Assembly: GCA_022648295.1 (NCBI GenBank)
Contig: JALCME010000007.1
Location: 1 to 64,000, forward strand
Length of the DNA stretch: 64,000 nt
Origin: Bacteroides sp.
Lineage (GTDB): Bacteria > Bacteroidota > Bacteroidia > Bacteroidales > Bacteroidaceae
Reading direction: 5' to 3'
Shown here: positions 42,212-52,465 of the stretch, in pieces
Layout: each line of letters opens with the position of its first letter
How positions within the stretch are numbered: the stretch's first letter is position 1
Made by a program: the position numbers and the translations under genes
The notes under the pieces: model-generated
Told to the model about the DNA's origin: nothing
Databases searched by the model: none
What the model saw: only the letters and a program-made list of their open reading frames with translations

Positions 42212-42691
42212 ATGAAGAATTTATCCCTGCAAATCAATATCAAGATATATGATTACAATGAGCTAAGCAATGCCGATCGCGAACTCATGGATCAGGCTAT
42301 AGCAGCAACCGAACGAAGCTATGCGCCCTATTCCCATTTCTCGGTAGGTGCAGCGGCACGGCTTACCAATGGAATTATTGTATCCGGTTCTAATCAGGAA
42401 AATGCAGCATATCCGTCAGGGATTTGTGCCGAAAGAACCACTTTGTTTTATGCCAACTCGCAATATCCGGATCAGGCGGTCGAAACATTGGCTATTGCCG
42501 CCCGCAATGGTCAGGGACTTCTTGACGATCCCATTCCTCCATGTGGGGCATGCCGACAAGTCATGCTGGAGACAGAAAAACGGTTTAATCATCCCATGCG
42601 GGTATTGCTCTATGGTGAAAAAGGTATCTATGAAATGAAAGAAATAGGCGATTTATTACCACTATCCTTCAAAGCTTCATCCATGGAATGA
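42212..42691 (+). CDS. cdd: Cytidine deaminase
   Basis: 159 aa; CAERTTLFYANSQ and PCGACRQVMLE zinc motifs. Confidence 0.93.
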   Translation: MKNLSLQINIKIYDYNELSNADRELMDQAIAATERSYAPYSHFSVGAAARLTNGIIVSGSNQENAAYPSGICAERTTLFYANSQYPDQAVETLAIAARNGQGLLDDPIPPCGACRQVMLETEKRFNHPMRVLLYGEKGIYEMKEIGDLLPLSFKASSME

Positions 42692-42716
42692 AGAAAGAAA
42701 GCATCTGAACTAATAA

Positions 42717-43238
42717 TTATTTCCGTAATAACGAATAAAATTCCATATCCAATATAACGCCGTCAAACCTCTCTTCACACTGCCGCAAGCAACCTTCATA
42801 CTGGAATCCGCACTTTTGAATAACTCTTCGCGAACGGGGATTTATAGAATAACAAGTACAGGTAATGATATCTACCGGTAATTCCTGAAAACCTCTTTCA
42901 ATGATAGCACGGGCAGCCTCAGTCATTAAACCTTTTCCCCAGTGATGCTCCGACATCGCATACCCCAGCATCAAAGCATGAGGATTCGTACGCCTGTGGT
43001 CGGGAATGAGTCCGATACTCCCAATCATCTTATTTGTTTCCTTCAATACGATACCAAATATATTCTCTTGTCCAATAAATACCTCACTCATTATTTTGCG
43101 AGTTTCCTCAATACTCTCATGAGGTTTCCAACCGGCATTGGGACCCACATTTAGTTCTTTTCCATACTCAAATATATCTTCAGCATCGCTTTCTACAATA
43201 TGGCGTAGTAGCAATCGTGTTGTTTCAAAATCCTTCAT
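42717..43238 (-). CDS. GNAT (RimJ/RimL-like) N-acetyltransferase
   Basis: 173 aa; TTRLLLRHIVESDAEDIFEYG, LGYAMSEHHWGKGLMTEAARA. Confidence 0.88.
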   Translation of the reverse strand: MKDFETTRLLLRHIVESDAEDIFEYGKELNVGPNAGWKPHESIEETRKIMSEVFIGQENIFGIVLKETNKMIGSIGLIPDHRRTNPHALMLGYAMSEHHWGKGLMTEAARAIIERGFQELPVDIITCTCYSINPRSRRVIQKCGFQYEGCLRQCEERFDGVILDMEFYSLLRK

Positions 43239-43256
43239 ATCGGCTCTCTTTTATTA

Positions 43257-43943
43257 TTAATTACTTGATCTTAAGCCAAAACGCAACGGACATCCCATAC
43301 GGCATTTATTGCATTCCACTGTTCCAATACCCCCGAACGTTGTCTTATAAGTATACTCCCGGCAAAGCTCTTGATTTACGGTTTCATTTTCATTAATAGC
43401 ATGAACGGGGCAATTATCAATACATTTACGGCACTTCGGAGGACAGAGATTAACGCATAATTCATCGGAAGGTAAATTAAGAGATAATAAAACAGCCCCT
43501 ACCGTCAGCTGGTTACCAAACATCTGGTTTATCAACAAAGTATTCTTACCCATAAAACCTACACCGGCAGCTACCGCTGCATGCTTCATGGAAAGTATTC
43601 CACGGGCAGTTTTTGTTTCTTCATCCCAAAAGCTAACAGGCGAATCACTGGGAAGTGGTACAGCAATGCCGCCAAAATCACGTTCAATAGCTCTAGCAAC
43701 TTTTAAGATTATCCCGTCCAGCATAGAACAACCCAACTCATTAAAATATCCGTAAATAAACCGAGGATCAACCTCCGACAAGCCATGTGGTAAAGCCAGA
43801 CCTAAAACCACAACCGACTGACATCCCTCATAAATATCCGTAGGAGAAAACCCTTCAGGTGTATCTGCAAACCTATCAATATTCGCAAACCCACACACAT
43901 CGGCGCCAGACTCTAATACTATATTTCTAATTTCTTCCTTCAA
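43257..43943 (-). CDS. Epoxyqueuosine reductase (QueG)-like 4Fe-4S protein
   Basis: 228 aa; MKHAAVAAGVGFMGKNTLLIN and CPPKCRKCIDNCPVHAI. Confidence 0.8.
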   Translation of the reverse strand: MKEEIRNIVLESGADVCGFANIDRFADTPEGFSPTDIYEGCQSVVVLGLALPHGLSEVDPRFIYGYFNELGCSMLDGIILKVARAIERDFGGIAVPLPSDSPVSFWDEETKTARGILSMKHAAVAAGVGFMGKNTLLINQMFGNQLTVGAVLLSLNLPSDELCVNLCPPKCRKCIDNCPVHAINENETVNQELCREYTYKTTFGGIGTVECNKCRMGCPLRFGLRSSN

Positions 43944-43947
43944 CGCT

Positions 43948-44298
43948 TCATTTCTTTATTGTCATGGCTTTCTTCGCGCTCATCTCTTTAACATACGCTT
44001 CTTCTCCTATCATCTTAATGCGATATACGCATGCCTTACGATCGGAACGAAAAATTAATCCAAATACCTTGCTAATGAAATTACTGTATTTACCACAATC
44101 AGCTACATCCATATTGCAGTCAGCACAAGTGTGGTTCCCGCTTTCCATGTTACACTTACGAATTTTACACCACGTTGCTTTATCATTCAAGCGACAGCCA
44201 GAACATTTACCATTAAGGTATTTATGGCATGCGCCACAATATAGCCCACAGTAAGCTATCAATTCCCGATCAGCTATAATTTCGTTCATCATAACCAC
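43948..44298 (-). CDS. DUF3795-like cysteine-rich protein
   Basis: 116 aa; AYCGLYCGACHKYLNGKCSGCR and CNMESGNHTCADCNMDVADCGKY. Confidence 0.75.
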   Translation of the reverse strand: MVMMNEIIADRELIAYCGLYCGACHKYLNGKCSGCRLNDKATWCKIRKCNMESGNHTCADCNMDVADCGKYSNFISKVFGLIFRSDRKACVYRIKMIGEEAYVKEMSAKKAMTIKK

Positions 44299-44430
44299 TT
44301 ATCATTTAAATAATACCAATGTTATATTTTACCTGCCCTTTATTAAAAGCAAATATTTTGTCTGAAACAACTAAGCAAGATACAAGATACAACTTTAGAA
44401 GTCATATGTGCGGTCAAACAACCACCTCCG

Positions 44431-44460
44431 CAAAGGTACGCTCTTTTTTAAACTAAACAA
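44431..44460 (-). promoter_or_regulatory. Putative Bacteroides-type promoter for the DUF3795/QueG-like/GNAT genes
   Basis: On the minus strand TTG (44460-44458), 19-nt spacer, TACCTTTG (44438-44431). Confidence 0.55.
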
Positions 44461-44579
44461 TCAATGAACCCGCTTTTTCATTACAATTTATATTTATATC
44501 GTTTATTCGTTTCATCGCGTACGTAACCCGACATCAGCAAACCTCTCCATTAATAATCTTTCAAAAGACAAGACCTGTT

Positions 44580-44611
44580 TTTGCATAATCCGGCAAAACA
44601 TATTATCTTTG
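44580..44611 (+). promoter_or_regulatory. Putative Bacteroides-type promoter for the ABC-F gene
   Basis: TTTG (44580-44583), 20-nt spacer, TATCTTTG (44604-44611); implies a ~200-nt leader before the ATG at 44830. Confidence 0.6.
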
Positions 44612-44829
44612 CGCCCATTATTTAAAAAGCTACCCCAATGAAAGTATCCGAATAAGGACATAACGCATTTCAGTAAACATCAATCATTATCATTCGCTTT
44701 TTCTTTAAAGATATAAGCATCACCATAGATGTTTAGTTTAAATTGTGTTTGTCCGGTAATCCCTATCCCACAGAGAATCACTCATGCACCAACGTGCATT
44801 ATTATTTAATCTGAAACACAGTTTATTTT

Positions 44830-46437
44830 ATGAGTATCATCATCAAAGATCTTACCTATATTCATCCCGATAAGGAAACCTTATTTGAACATCTAAATCT
44901 GGTTATTAACGAAGGAGAAAAAATTGCCCTAACCGGTAATAACGGCTGCGGCAAATCAACGCTCATGCAAATCATTTCCCAAAAGCTGTCTCCCACTTCC
45001 GGAAGCATAATATCTTCGGAATTGGGAATGATGTATTATATTCCACAGCACTTCGGGCAATATGACACCCTGTCATTAGCACAAGCATTAGGCATCAATT
45101 CCAAAATAGAAGCGTTACATTCCATTTTAAACGGTGATGCATCAGAGAGCAATTTCTCTACACTGGATAATGATTGGAACATTGAAGAGCGGGTTCATGC
45201 CGCCCTGAAGACATGGAGTTTAGATCATCTCTCCATGACTTGCCTATTGAAACAGCTGAGTGGTGGAGAAAAGACCCGTCTCTTTCTCGCTGGAATGGAA
45301 CTGCACCATCCTTCTATTATCTTAATGGATGAACCAACGAATCATTTGGATACCGCAGGCAGAAATCAATTCTATAATTATGTACAACATAGCACAGCCA
45401 CTTTACTGATCATTAGTCATGACCGCGCTTTGCTCAATCTGTTACCAACTGTCTGTGAGTTATCCCACACAGGAATAATCCGTTACGGTGGAAATTACGA
45501 CTTCTATAAAGAACAAAAGGTTGCTCAACTGAATGCTTTACAACAACAGTTGATAGAAAAGCAGCATTCGCTAAAATTGACTAGGCAAACCGCCCAAGAG
45601 ATAGAAGAGCAGAAGGCAAAGCAAAATGTACGGGGTGAAAAAAGAAATATAAAAAAAGGCGTTCCGCGGATAGCTCTGAACTATTTAAGGAATAAAGCTG
45701 AGCAGAGCACCAGTAAACTAAATGACATCCATGCAGAAAAAGCGATAAAGCTTCAGCAGGAAATTCAGATCATAAAGAACACTCTGCCTTTAAGTGAAAA
45801 ACTAAAAACAAACTTCAACGCCTCAGAACTTCATCCCGGCAAAATACTTGTAACAGCCAAAAACGTCCTGTTTCACTACCCTGCAATAGAAACCAATATT
45901 TGGACAGAACCCCTGAACTTTCAATTACGAAGCGGTGACCGGTATTGCATAAAGGGAAATAATGGAAGCGGGAAAACAAGCTTACTCAAGTTAATCACAG
46001 GAGAACTATCGCCAACCACCGGAATAATGGAACGTTCTGATTTTACTTATGTATATCTGGACCAGGAATACTCTATGATACAAAACGAGCCCAGCATTGT
46101 AGAGCAAGCAGAATCTTTCAATCGACGACATTTGCCCGAGCATGAAATAAAGATGATTCTAAACCGCTATTTGTTCCCAAAGGAAACATGGAACAAGCCG
46201 TGTCAGCAACTTAGTGGTGGAGAAAAGATGCGCCTTTCCTTCTGCTGTTTAATGATTGCCAACAATACTCCGGATATCTTCATTCTGGATGAACCGACTA
46301 ATAATCTGGATATAGAAAGTATTGAAATCATTACTGCTACTATCAGGGATTACACCGGAACTGTTCTAACCGTTTCACATGATAAAGAATTCCTCAAGGA
46401 AATCAATTGTGAACATGAATTGGTGTCAATCGAATAG
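44830..46437 (+). CDS. ABC-F family ATP-binding protein (two ABC domains, no TM)
   Basis: 535 aa; GNNGCGKSTL, LSGGEKTRLFLAGMEL, LMDEPTNHLD, second GNNGSGKTSLL / LSGGEKMRLSF / LDEPTNNLD. Confidence 0.93.
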   Translation: MSIIIKDLTYIHPDKETLFEHLNLVINEGEKIALTGNNGCGKSTLMQIISQKLSPTSGSIISSELGMMYYIPQHFGQYDTLSLAQALGINSKIEALHSILNGDASESNFSTLDNDWNIEERVHAALKTWSLDHLSMTCLLKQLSGGEKTRLFLAGMELHHPSIILMDEPTNHLDTAGRNQFYNYVQHSTATLLIISHDRALLNLLPTVCELSHTGIIRYGGNYDFYKEQKVAQLNALQQQLIEKQHSLKLTRQTAQEIEEQKAKQNVRGEKRNIKKGVPRIALNYLRNKAEQSTSKLNDIHAEKAIKLQQEIQIIKNTLPLSEKLKTNFNASELHPGKILVTAKNVLFHYPAIETNIWTEPLNFQLRSGDRYCIKGNNGSGKTSLLKLITGELSPTTGIMERSDFTYVYLDQEYSMIQNEPSIVEQAESFNRRHLPEHEIKMILNRYLFPKETWNKPCQQLSGGEKMRLSFCCLMIANNTPDIFILDEPTNNLDIESIEIITATIRDYTGTVLTVSHDKEFLKEINCEHELVSIE

Positions 46438-46536
46438 ATTTCACTCTAACATGATTTTTCAATATAGCAATAATGGATATTATAGAATAAATCATAAAGT
46501 CGTACATTTGTATCATAACATAAAAAGAATGGTACG

Positions 46537-47311
46537 ATGAACAACGAATTTGCAAAAGCATTGATTTGTAATAGAAAAAACGATCGAATCCCGGAAGAGG
46601 ATAATTATTTCGAGGCGTTAATAGGAGAATGGGATTTTGAATGGACGGACCACTATGAAGCTGCAAATCCACGGCGTATGATTGGTGAATAGCAGAAGAA
46701 ACCGGTTATCAGACTCCGTACGCATTATCGAAAGCATTCAAGAAACGTTTTCAAATAACACCATCAGCATACAAAACGTCCTCCGGAGATCTTAGTATTC
46801 CAACGAATGAAATACAATATTCACATACTTATATCCCGGAAATCAAGCACATAGATACAACCGAACTGTTTTGCATCCGGGTTCCCAATCCTTATAAATA
46901 TAAGAATGCATTTACTGTGGCATGGGATAAGCTGATGAAAAATACTATGCTCCGTGGAATACCGGACAATGACATACATTATTATAGCCTGAGTATTGAT
47001 GTCCCCACTATCACACAACCGGACCGGCAACGATTCTATGTTTGTATCAACACCTCCAATGCCATCAACAACACAAAGGCATCGGAGCAACAGACAAAAT
47101 CGAAGGTGGAGAGTATGCAGTCTTTACAGTTCATGGATCGCACAAACTATTATCAGAAGCTTATTCTTACATTTATAGATTTTGGATTCCGAATAGCAAC
47201 TATCAGCTACGAGATTGCATCAGGTTTGAAAAATATCTCAATAATCCAGATAACACAGAGGAGAAAGATATAACCACCGAAATACATATTCCGGTACAGA
47301 AATATACTTAA
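46537..47311 (+). pseudogene. Chimeric pseudogene: 51-aa N-terminal fragment of a DUF1579-like protein joined to an AraC C-terminal HTH plus frameshifted GyrI-like domain
   Basis: 46537-46692 encodes MNNEF...LIGEWDFEWTDHYEAANPRRMIGE*; a second frame then reads IAEETGYQTPYALSKAFKKRFQITPSAYK (AraC HTH); GyrI-like sequence moves to another frame near 47040-47080 (GATDKIEGGEYAVFTVHG...DITTEIHIPVQKYT). Confidence 0.75.
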
Positions 47312-47394
47312 AATAGCTTTAAGAGGAAAAAGTATTTGCTCATTTTTGTACCTTTGCAGCCGGAAATCATTCCGTTACATAAAGTACTTTTCTT

Positions 47395-48207
47395 ATGGAA
47401 ACTGTAACAAAATCAATTCCTACGCAATGGTACATCTTCTTTGAAGATCAACTGTTATTAAAAAAGAGAACAATAGCAAAATCAGATAGCAATATTGTGA
47501 GTTATTCCGTACCTTATAGTACAGAAGCTCCAGTGGGAGGATTAAATGGAAATATAGTCCATGAAGTATCTCTTCCGGATGGTAGAGTAATAAATACCGT
47601 ATCTGTTAACCAGCTTATTGCCGATACTGACGATTGGACCATGATGAACCTCCGGGCTTCTTACGAACACATCAATCACAAAGAGTATGCTGCCGCAGGA
47701 AAAGCTTATCAGATTCTCTATTGGGACAAGCACAGTCGGTATTGTCCGGTATGTGGCACTCCAACCAAACAGCAGACTCCAATCATGAAGAAATGCCCGT
47801 CCTGTGGGTTTGAAATATACCCCCCGGTAGCCACTGCGGTCATTGTTTTAATACGTCGGGAAGATAAAATATTGTTGGTGCATGCCCGCAATTTCCGTGG
47901 AACATTTTACGGGTTAGTAGCCGGATTCCTCGAAGCAGGTGAGACGCTGGAACAATGTGTGGAACGTGAAGTAATGGAGGAAACCGGATTACGCATCAAG
48001 AATATCACTTATTTCGATAATCAGCCCTGGCCCTATCCAAGCGGTCTAATGGTTGGCTTTATAGCAGATTACGAAAGTGGAGACATCAAACTTCAGGAAG
48101 ATGAATTAAGTGCCGCTGAATTTTATGACCGCAACAATTTGCCTGAAATACCGCGCAAGTTGAGCCTTGCCCGCAAATTAATAGATTGGTGGTTGGAGCA
48201 TTGCTAA
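47395..48207 (+). CDS. nudC: NAD(+) diphosphatase / NADH pyrophosphatase (Nudix with zinc ribbon)
   Basis: 270 aa; CPVCGTPTKQQTPIMKKCPSCG; Nudix box GFLEAGETLEQCVEREVMEETG. Confidence 0.93.
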   Translation: METVTKSIPTQWYIFFEDQLLLKKRTIAKSDSNIVSYSVPYSTEAPVGGLNGNIVHEVSLPDGRVINTVSVNQLIADTDDWTMMNLRASYEHINHKEYAAAGKAYQILYWDKHSRYCPVCGTPTKQQTPIMKKCPSCGFEIYPPVATAVIVLIRREDKILLVHARNFRGTFYGLVAGFLEAGETLEQCVEREVMEETGLRIKNITYFDNQPWPYPSGLMVGFIADYESGDIKLQEDELSAAEFYDRNNLPEIPRKLSLARKLIDWWLEHC

Positions 48208-49535
48208 TGCGCTGCCAGAGACTTAGGCCGGGGCCTCGGTAAAACCAGATAAAGTACAACATATCCTAAAATACCAGCAATAATAGTCCCCATTAAAACG
48301 CCGAATTTTGCCTGATTAAGTAGTTCTGGATAACCATTGGCGAAAGACAGATTGGCAACGAACAGAGATACGGTAAATCCGATACCTCCTAACAAAGATA
48401 CTCCTGCCACACTTTTCCAATTCATCCCGGGAGGCATTTGTGCGAAACCACTTTTAATAGCCAGCCAGGTAAACAAGAATATGCCTACAAACTTACCGAA
48501 GAGTAATGCTGTGGCTACGGCAATGCTAACACTTCCAAATAACTCCCCTCCACCACTAAAGACAACTCCTGCATTGGCAAAAGCAAATAAAGGCAGAATG
48601 AGAAAGTTTACCACACCATGCAAACTATCTTCCAAAGATTGTAACGGACTAATCACATAATCGGAAGCAGCTTTTACTTGTTTCAGTGTGGCTATTTGAT
48701 CATTCGTCAGTACAATAGCATCAGATTGAAGAACAGGAAAGCGACTAATGACTTCACGTATGCGTCGAATATAAATCACAACATCCAAACGGGGACGGGC
48801 AGGAATAACAAAAGCCAGTAACACCCCGGATATCGTACTATGAATACCCGATTGCATAAACAAATACCAGATAATCACTCCAAAAAACAGATAAAAACTC
48901 TTTTGCTGGATACCCATTCGTCCCATAAAATACAAGAAGATCAATAATAAGGCAGCCACCAATAAATAACCGTAAGCAACATGTGAACTATAAAAGATGG
49001 CAATGACCAAAATTCCACCGATGTCATCTACAACCGCAAATGCAGTCAGAAAGACTTTTAGACTTAATGGAACACGCTTGCTTAGTAAACTAAGAACACC
49101 AAGAGAGAAGGCAATATCTGTTGCCATGGGAATTGCCATTCCGCGAGTCTCAGGTGTACCTGAAGCAACCATATAACAATAAAAAAGAACCGGTAGAAGC
49201 ATGCCTCCGCATGCGGCAATAAAAGGCAATGAAGCTTTTTTGAAAGAAGACAGCTCACCAACCAATACTTCCCGCTTGATTTCTAATCCTACCGTAAAGA
49301 AAAAGATAGCCATCAAACAGTCATTGATAAACTCGATCATCAACAAATTATGTCCTCCATGGGATAACAGATTGAAATCTCCTATCCTCAGATGCAGTTC
49401 CTGACTAAGAAAACTTTGATAGACATCTGCAAAAGAAGAATTGGCAATAAGGGCAGCTAAGATAGCTGTAACAAACAGGAAAACACTTGCTATAATATTC
49501 AGAGAAGTGGCTCTAAGACTACGTAATATTATCAT
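48204..49535 (-). CDS. nhaA: Na+/H+ antiporter NhaA
   Basis: 443 aa; FFTVGLEIKREVLVGELSSFKKASLPFIAACGGM, MATDIAFSLGVL, AVVDDIGGI. Confidence 0.95.
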   Translation of the reverse strand: MIILRSLRATSLNIIASVFLFVTAILAALIANSSFADVYQSFLSQELHLRIGDFNLLSHGGHNLLMIEFINDCLMAIFFFTVGLEIKREVLVGELSSFKKASLPFIAACGGMLLPVLFYCYMVASGTPETRGMAIPMATDIAFSLGVLSLLSKRVPLSLKVFLTAFAVVDDIGGILVIAIFYSSHVAYGYLLVAALLLIFLYFMGRMGIQQKSFYLFFGVIIWYLFMQSGIHSTISGVLLAFVIPARPRLDVVIYIRRIREVISRFPVLQSDAIVLTNDQIATLKQVKAASDYVISPLQSLEDSLHGVVNFLILPLFAFANAGVVFSGGGELFGSVSIAVATALLFGKFVGIFLFTWLAIKSGFAQMPPGMNWKSVAGVSLLGGIGFTVSLFVANLSFANGYPELLNQAKFGVLMGTIIAGILGYVVLYLVLPRPRPKSLAAH

Positions 49536-49623
49536 CTTTCTAATAGGATTTAGTAAGGAGTATTCTTTTGAATTTCATACAGTAAAGTGGGTTATCCCCA
49601 AAACAATGCTTTTTTCCCTTAAA

Positions 49624-51405
49624 TTAATCCAGCTTCAAAACAGCAAGAAAAGCTTTTTGAGGAACTTCCACACTACCTATCTGCTTCATACGTTTTTTCC
49701 CTTTTTTCTGTTTCTCCAATAATTTACGCTTACGACTCACATCACCGCCATAACATTTAGCTGTGACATCCTTGCGTACTGCTTTAATTGTCTCACGGGA
49801 TATGATTTTAGCTCCGATAGCTGCCTGTATAGCGATATCAAACTGCTGGCGGGGTATCAAATCTTTCAACTTCTCACACATCCGCCGACCTAAATCATAT
49901 GCATTGTCAAAATGAGTCAAAGTGGAAAGAGCATCCACGGATTCACCATTAAGCAAGATGTCCAATTTAACCAATTTGGAAGGGCGAAAGCCATTGGGAT
50001 GATAGTCGAATGAAGCATATCCTTTTGAAATGCTTTTCAATTTATCATAAAAGTCAATCACAATCTCACCCAAGGGCATATCATAATAAAGTTCTACACG
50101 GTTGCCCGAAATATACTCCTGCTTTACCAATTCACCACGCTTACCCAGACACAGTGTCATGATAGAACCAATATAATCGGTAGTTGTAATAATGGAAGCA
50201 CGTATATAAGGTTCTTCAATATGATCTATCAAAGTTGGTTCGGGCATGCTACCGGGATTATGCACTTCCATCACATTTCCCTGTTTATCGTAAATATTAT
50301 AAGAAACATTAGGAACTGTGGTTATTACATTCATATCGAACTCACGATCCAATCTCTCCTGCACTATTTCCATGTGAAGTAGTCCCAAGAAGCCGCACCG
50401 AAAACCGAATCCCAATGCCAGAGACGATTCCGGCTGGAAGGTTAATGATGCATCATTCAACTGTAGTTTCTCCAAAGAAGAACGCAGATCTTCAAAGTCT
50501 TCCGCTTCAATAGGATAAACGCCAGCAAAAACCATTGGCTTCACTTCTTCGAAACCAGATATCGCTTTACTACATGGACGTGCTATATGCGTGATAGTAT
50601 CACCTACTTTCACCTCTTTCGATGTCTTAATACCGGAAATGATATATCCTACATCTCCTGTGCGTAGCTCTTTGCGCGGAACCAGATCCATCTTCAATAC
50701 CCCTATTTCATCAGCATCGTATTCCTTACCGGTATTAAAAAACTTCACTTTATCTCCTGTACGGATTACTCCATTCAGTATTTTAAAATAAGCTATAATT
50801 CCGCGAAAAGAATTAAAGACGGAATCAAATATCAAAGCCTGCAAAGGTGCCTCTTCATCTCCTTTGGGACAAGGAACACGTTCAACAACAGCTGCAAGAA
50901 TTTCTTCCACTCCCATCCCAGTTTTGCCGGATGCACGAATAATCTCCTCCCGCTTACAACCGAGCAACTCTACAATTTCATCCTCCACCTCCTCTGGCAT
51001 GGCACTTGCCATATCACATTTATTAATCACCGGAATAATCTCCAAATCATGCTCAATAGCCATATATAAGTTAGAAATAGTCTGAGCCTGTACTCCCTGT
51101 GAAGCATCCACTATAAGCAATGCACCCTCACAAGCGGCAATGGAACGGGACACTTCATACGAAAAGTCCACATGCCCCGGAGTATCTATTAAATTAAGAA
51201 TGTAGTTTTCCCCTTTGTACCCATATTCCATCTGGATGGCATGACTCTTAATCGTAATGCCTCTTTCCCGCTCCAGATCCATATCATCAAGCATCTGTCC
51301 CTCAGTGACCTGAATGGTATGGGTAAAGTCGAGTAAACGATCTGCCAATGTAGATTTTCCATGGTCAATATGGGCAATAATGCAGAAATTCCGTATATTT
51401 TTCAT
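49624..51405 (-). CDS. lepA: Elongation factor 4
   Basis: 593 aa; [48 protein letters not shown]-terminal [28 protein letters not shown]-type tail. Confidence 0.97.
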   Translation of the reverse strand: MKNIRNFCIIAHIDHGKSTLADRLLDFTHTIQVTEGQMLDDMDLERERGITIKSHAIQMEYGYKGENYILNLIDTPGHVDFSYEVSRSIAACEGALLIVDASQGVQAQTISNLYMAIEHDLEIIPVINKCDMASAMPEEVEDEIVELLGCKREEIIRASGKTGMGVEEILAAVVERVPCPKGDEEAPLQALIFDSVFNSFRGIIAYFKILNGVIRTGDKVKFFNTGKEYDADEIGVLKMDLVPRKELRTGDVGYIISGIKTSKEVKVGDTITHIARPCSKAISGFEEVKPMVFAGVYPIEAEDFEDLRSSLEKLQLNDASLTFQPESSLALGFGFRCGFLGLLHMEIVQERLDREFDMNVITTVPNVSYNIYDKQGNVMEVHNPGSMPEPTLIDHIEEPYIRASIITTTDYIGSIMTLCLGKRGELVKQEYISGNRVELYYDMPLGEIVIDFYDKLKSISKGYASFDYHPNGFRPSKLVKLDILLNGESVDALSTLTHFDNAYDLGRRMCEKLKDLIPRQQFDIAIQAAIGAKIISRETIKAVRKDVTAKCYGGDVSRKRKLLEKQKKGKKRMKQIGSVEVPQKAFLAVLKLD

Positions 51406-51558
51406 TTGTTATATTACCTATTTTAAATCAAAACAAGATATTGTAAACTCTTTGAGAGTGCAAAGATAATAAAAATACTACGATTTAAACTGATTCACTA
51501 TTCTACTGTCAACAAAGAGATATATTAAATTACCACAGCAATCGTATAGTTATATAAC

Positions 51559-51599
51559 AAAAAAGCGTTGATAACTTTATAAAGTACCAACGCTTTTTT
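51559..51599. terminator. Intrinsic (possibly bidirectional) terminator
   Basis: AAAAAAGCGTTG (51559-51570) / CAACGCTTTTTT (51588-51599), with inner palindrome ACTTTATAAAGT. Confidence 0.7.
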
Positions 51600-51624
51600 A
51601 TTATAAGATAAAAATTCTGTACGC

Positions 51625-51825
51625 TCAAATCAACTTAATAAACCAATCGCCTTCCACTTCCTGAGTAGAGATTTTATCTTCCCTCAATAACCATCCAAGG
51701 CCTAAGAACAAATCTTTATCAACCAACTTAGTTAGTTTTTTGATTTGTTTAGCAGTTAAACCTTCAGTTCCATCCAGTGCATTCCAAATTTTTCCTGCAG
51801 TTTCACCAGCTTTTTCTTTTAACAT
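51625..51825 (-). CDS. Small winged-helix (DUF2582-like) protein
   Basis: 66 aa; AGKIWNALDGTEGLTAKQIKKLTKLVDKDLFLGLGWLLREDKI. Confidence 0.75.
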   Translation of the reverse strand: MLKEKAGETAGKIWNALDGTEGLTAKQIKKLTKLVDKDLFLGLGWLLREDKISTQEVEGDWFIKLI

Positions 51826-51984
51826 CTTCTTTTTCTTTTTTAGTTAGACATGCTTTTGCCCTTCACCCTTGTTATCAAGAATTTCAGGTTTTATTTCAAA
51901 GGCAAATATAGCTATTTTTATGTTATATAACACATTATCGACATTTTTTTCTTATTAATGTCATAAAAGCATAAAAAAGAAGGC

Positions 51985-52455
51985 TTATTTATCATTTTTT
52001 TCCAGATATTCTCCCCAAATACGTGCAGCTCCTTCTACCATCTTTACACATGGACGTTTAGCATAGTATTGTTCAGTGCGTTCTTCCGGCACATAACTTT
52101 CTTCTGTTTTCTTTATACCCAGAAGCTCCCCACAGATCAAAGAACCGTTACGTTTGACAAATTCGGCAGCTAATTGCCTTACCAACGCATAATTAGCAGC
52201 CTTTCCTGCACGATCCTTAGAATCAATGGCACCGGTCTCAAGGCCCGCAAGCAGAAACATGCCACATGCTGCTCCACAAGTCTGGCGCATACGCCCTATA
52301 CCTCCTCCGAAAGAAGCTGCCATTCGCAACATCTGTTCTTGAGTAAATCCATAACGATCGGTAAATGCCGCAGCCACAGACTGGGAACAATTATATCCAC
52401 TCTTAAAAAGTATACTGGCTTTCTCAACTACTTCTTCTACTTCTTTTTCTGACAT
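51985..52455 (-). CDS. C_GCAxxG_C_C family protein
   Basis: 156 aa; GYNCSQSVAAAF, SFGGGIGRMRQTCGAACGMFLLAGL. Confidence 0.88.
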   Translation of the reverse strand: MSEKEVEEVVEKASILFKSGYNCSQSVAAAFTDRYGFTQEQMLRMAASFGGGIGRMRQTCGAACGMFLLAGLETGAIDSKDRAGKAANYALVRQLAAEFVKRNGSLICGELLGIKKTEESYVPEERTEQYYAKRPCVKMVEGAARIWGEYLEKNDK

Positions 52456-52465
52456 CTCTTTTTAT

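Noticed and set aside
44784-44799. ATGCAC/GTGCAT hairpin as an intrinsic terminator
   Set aside because: Only a 6-bp stem with no poly-T on the plus strand; kept only as part of the leader hypothesis.
46403-46672. 89-aa minus-strand ORF between ABC-F and the pseudogene
   Set aside because: The plus strand here reads the DUF1579-like fragment; the minus ORF has no family features.
47041-47311. 46996-47178 and 47042-47311 plus-strand ORFs as independent genes
   Set aside because: The 47042-47311 frame matches the GyrI-like continuation of the AraC frame and is better explained as part of a frameshifted pseudogene; 46996-47178 is an out-of-frame by-product.
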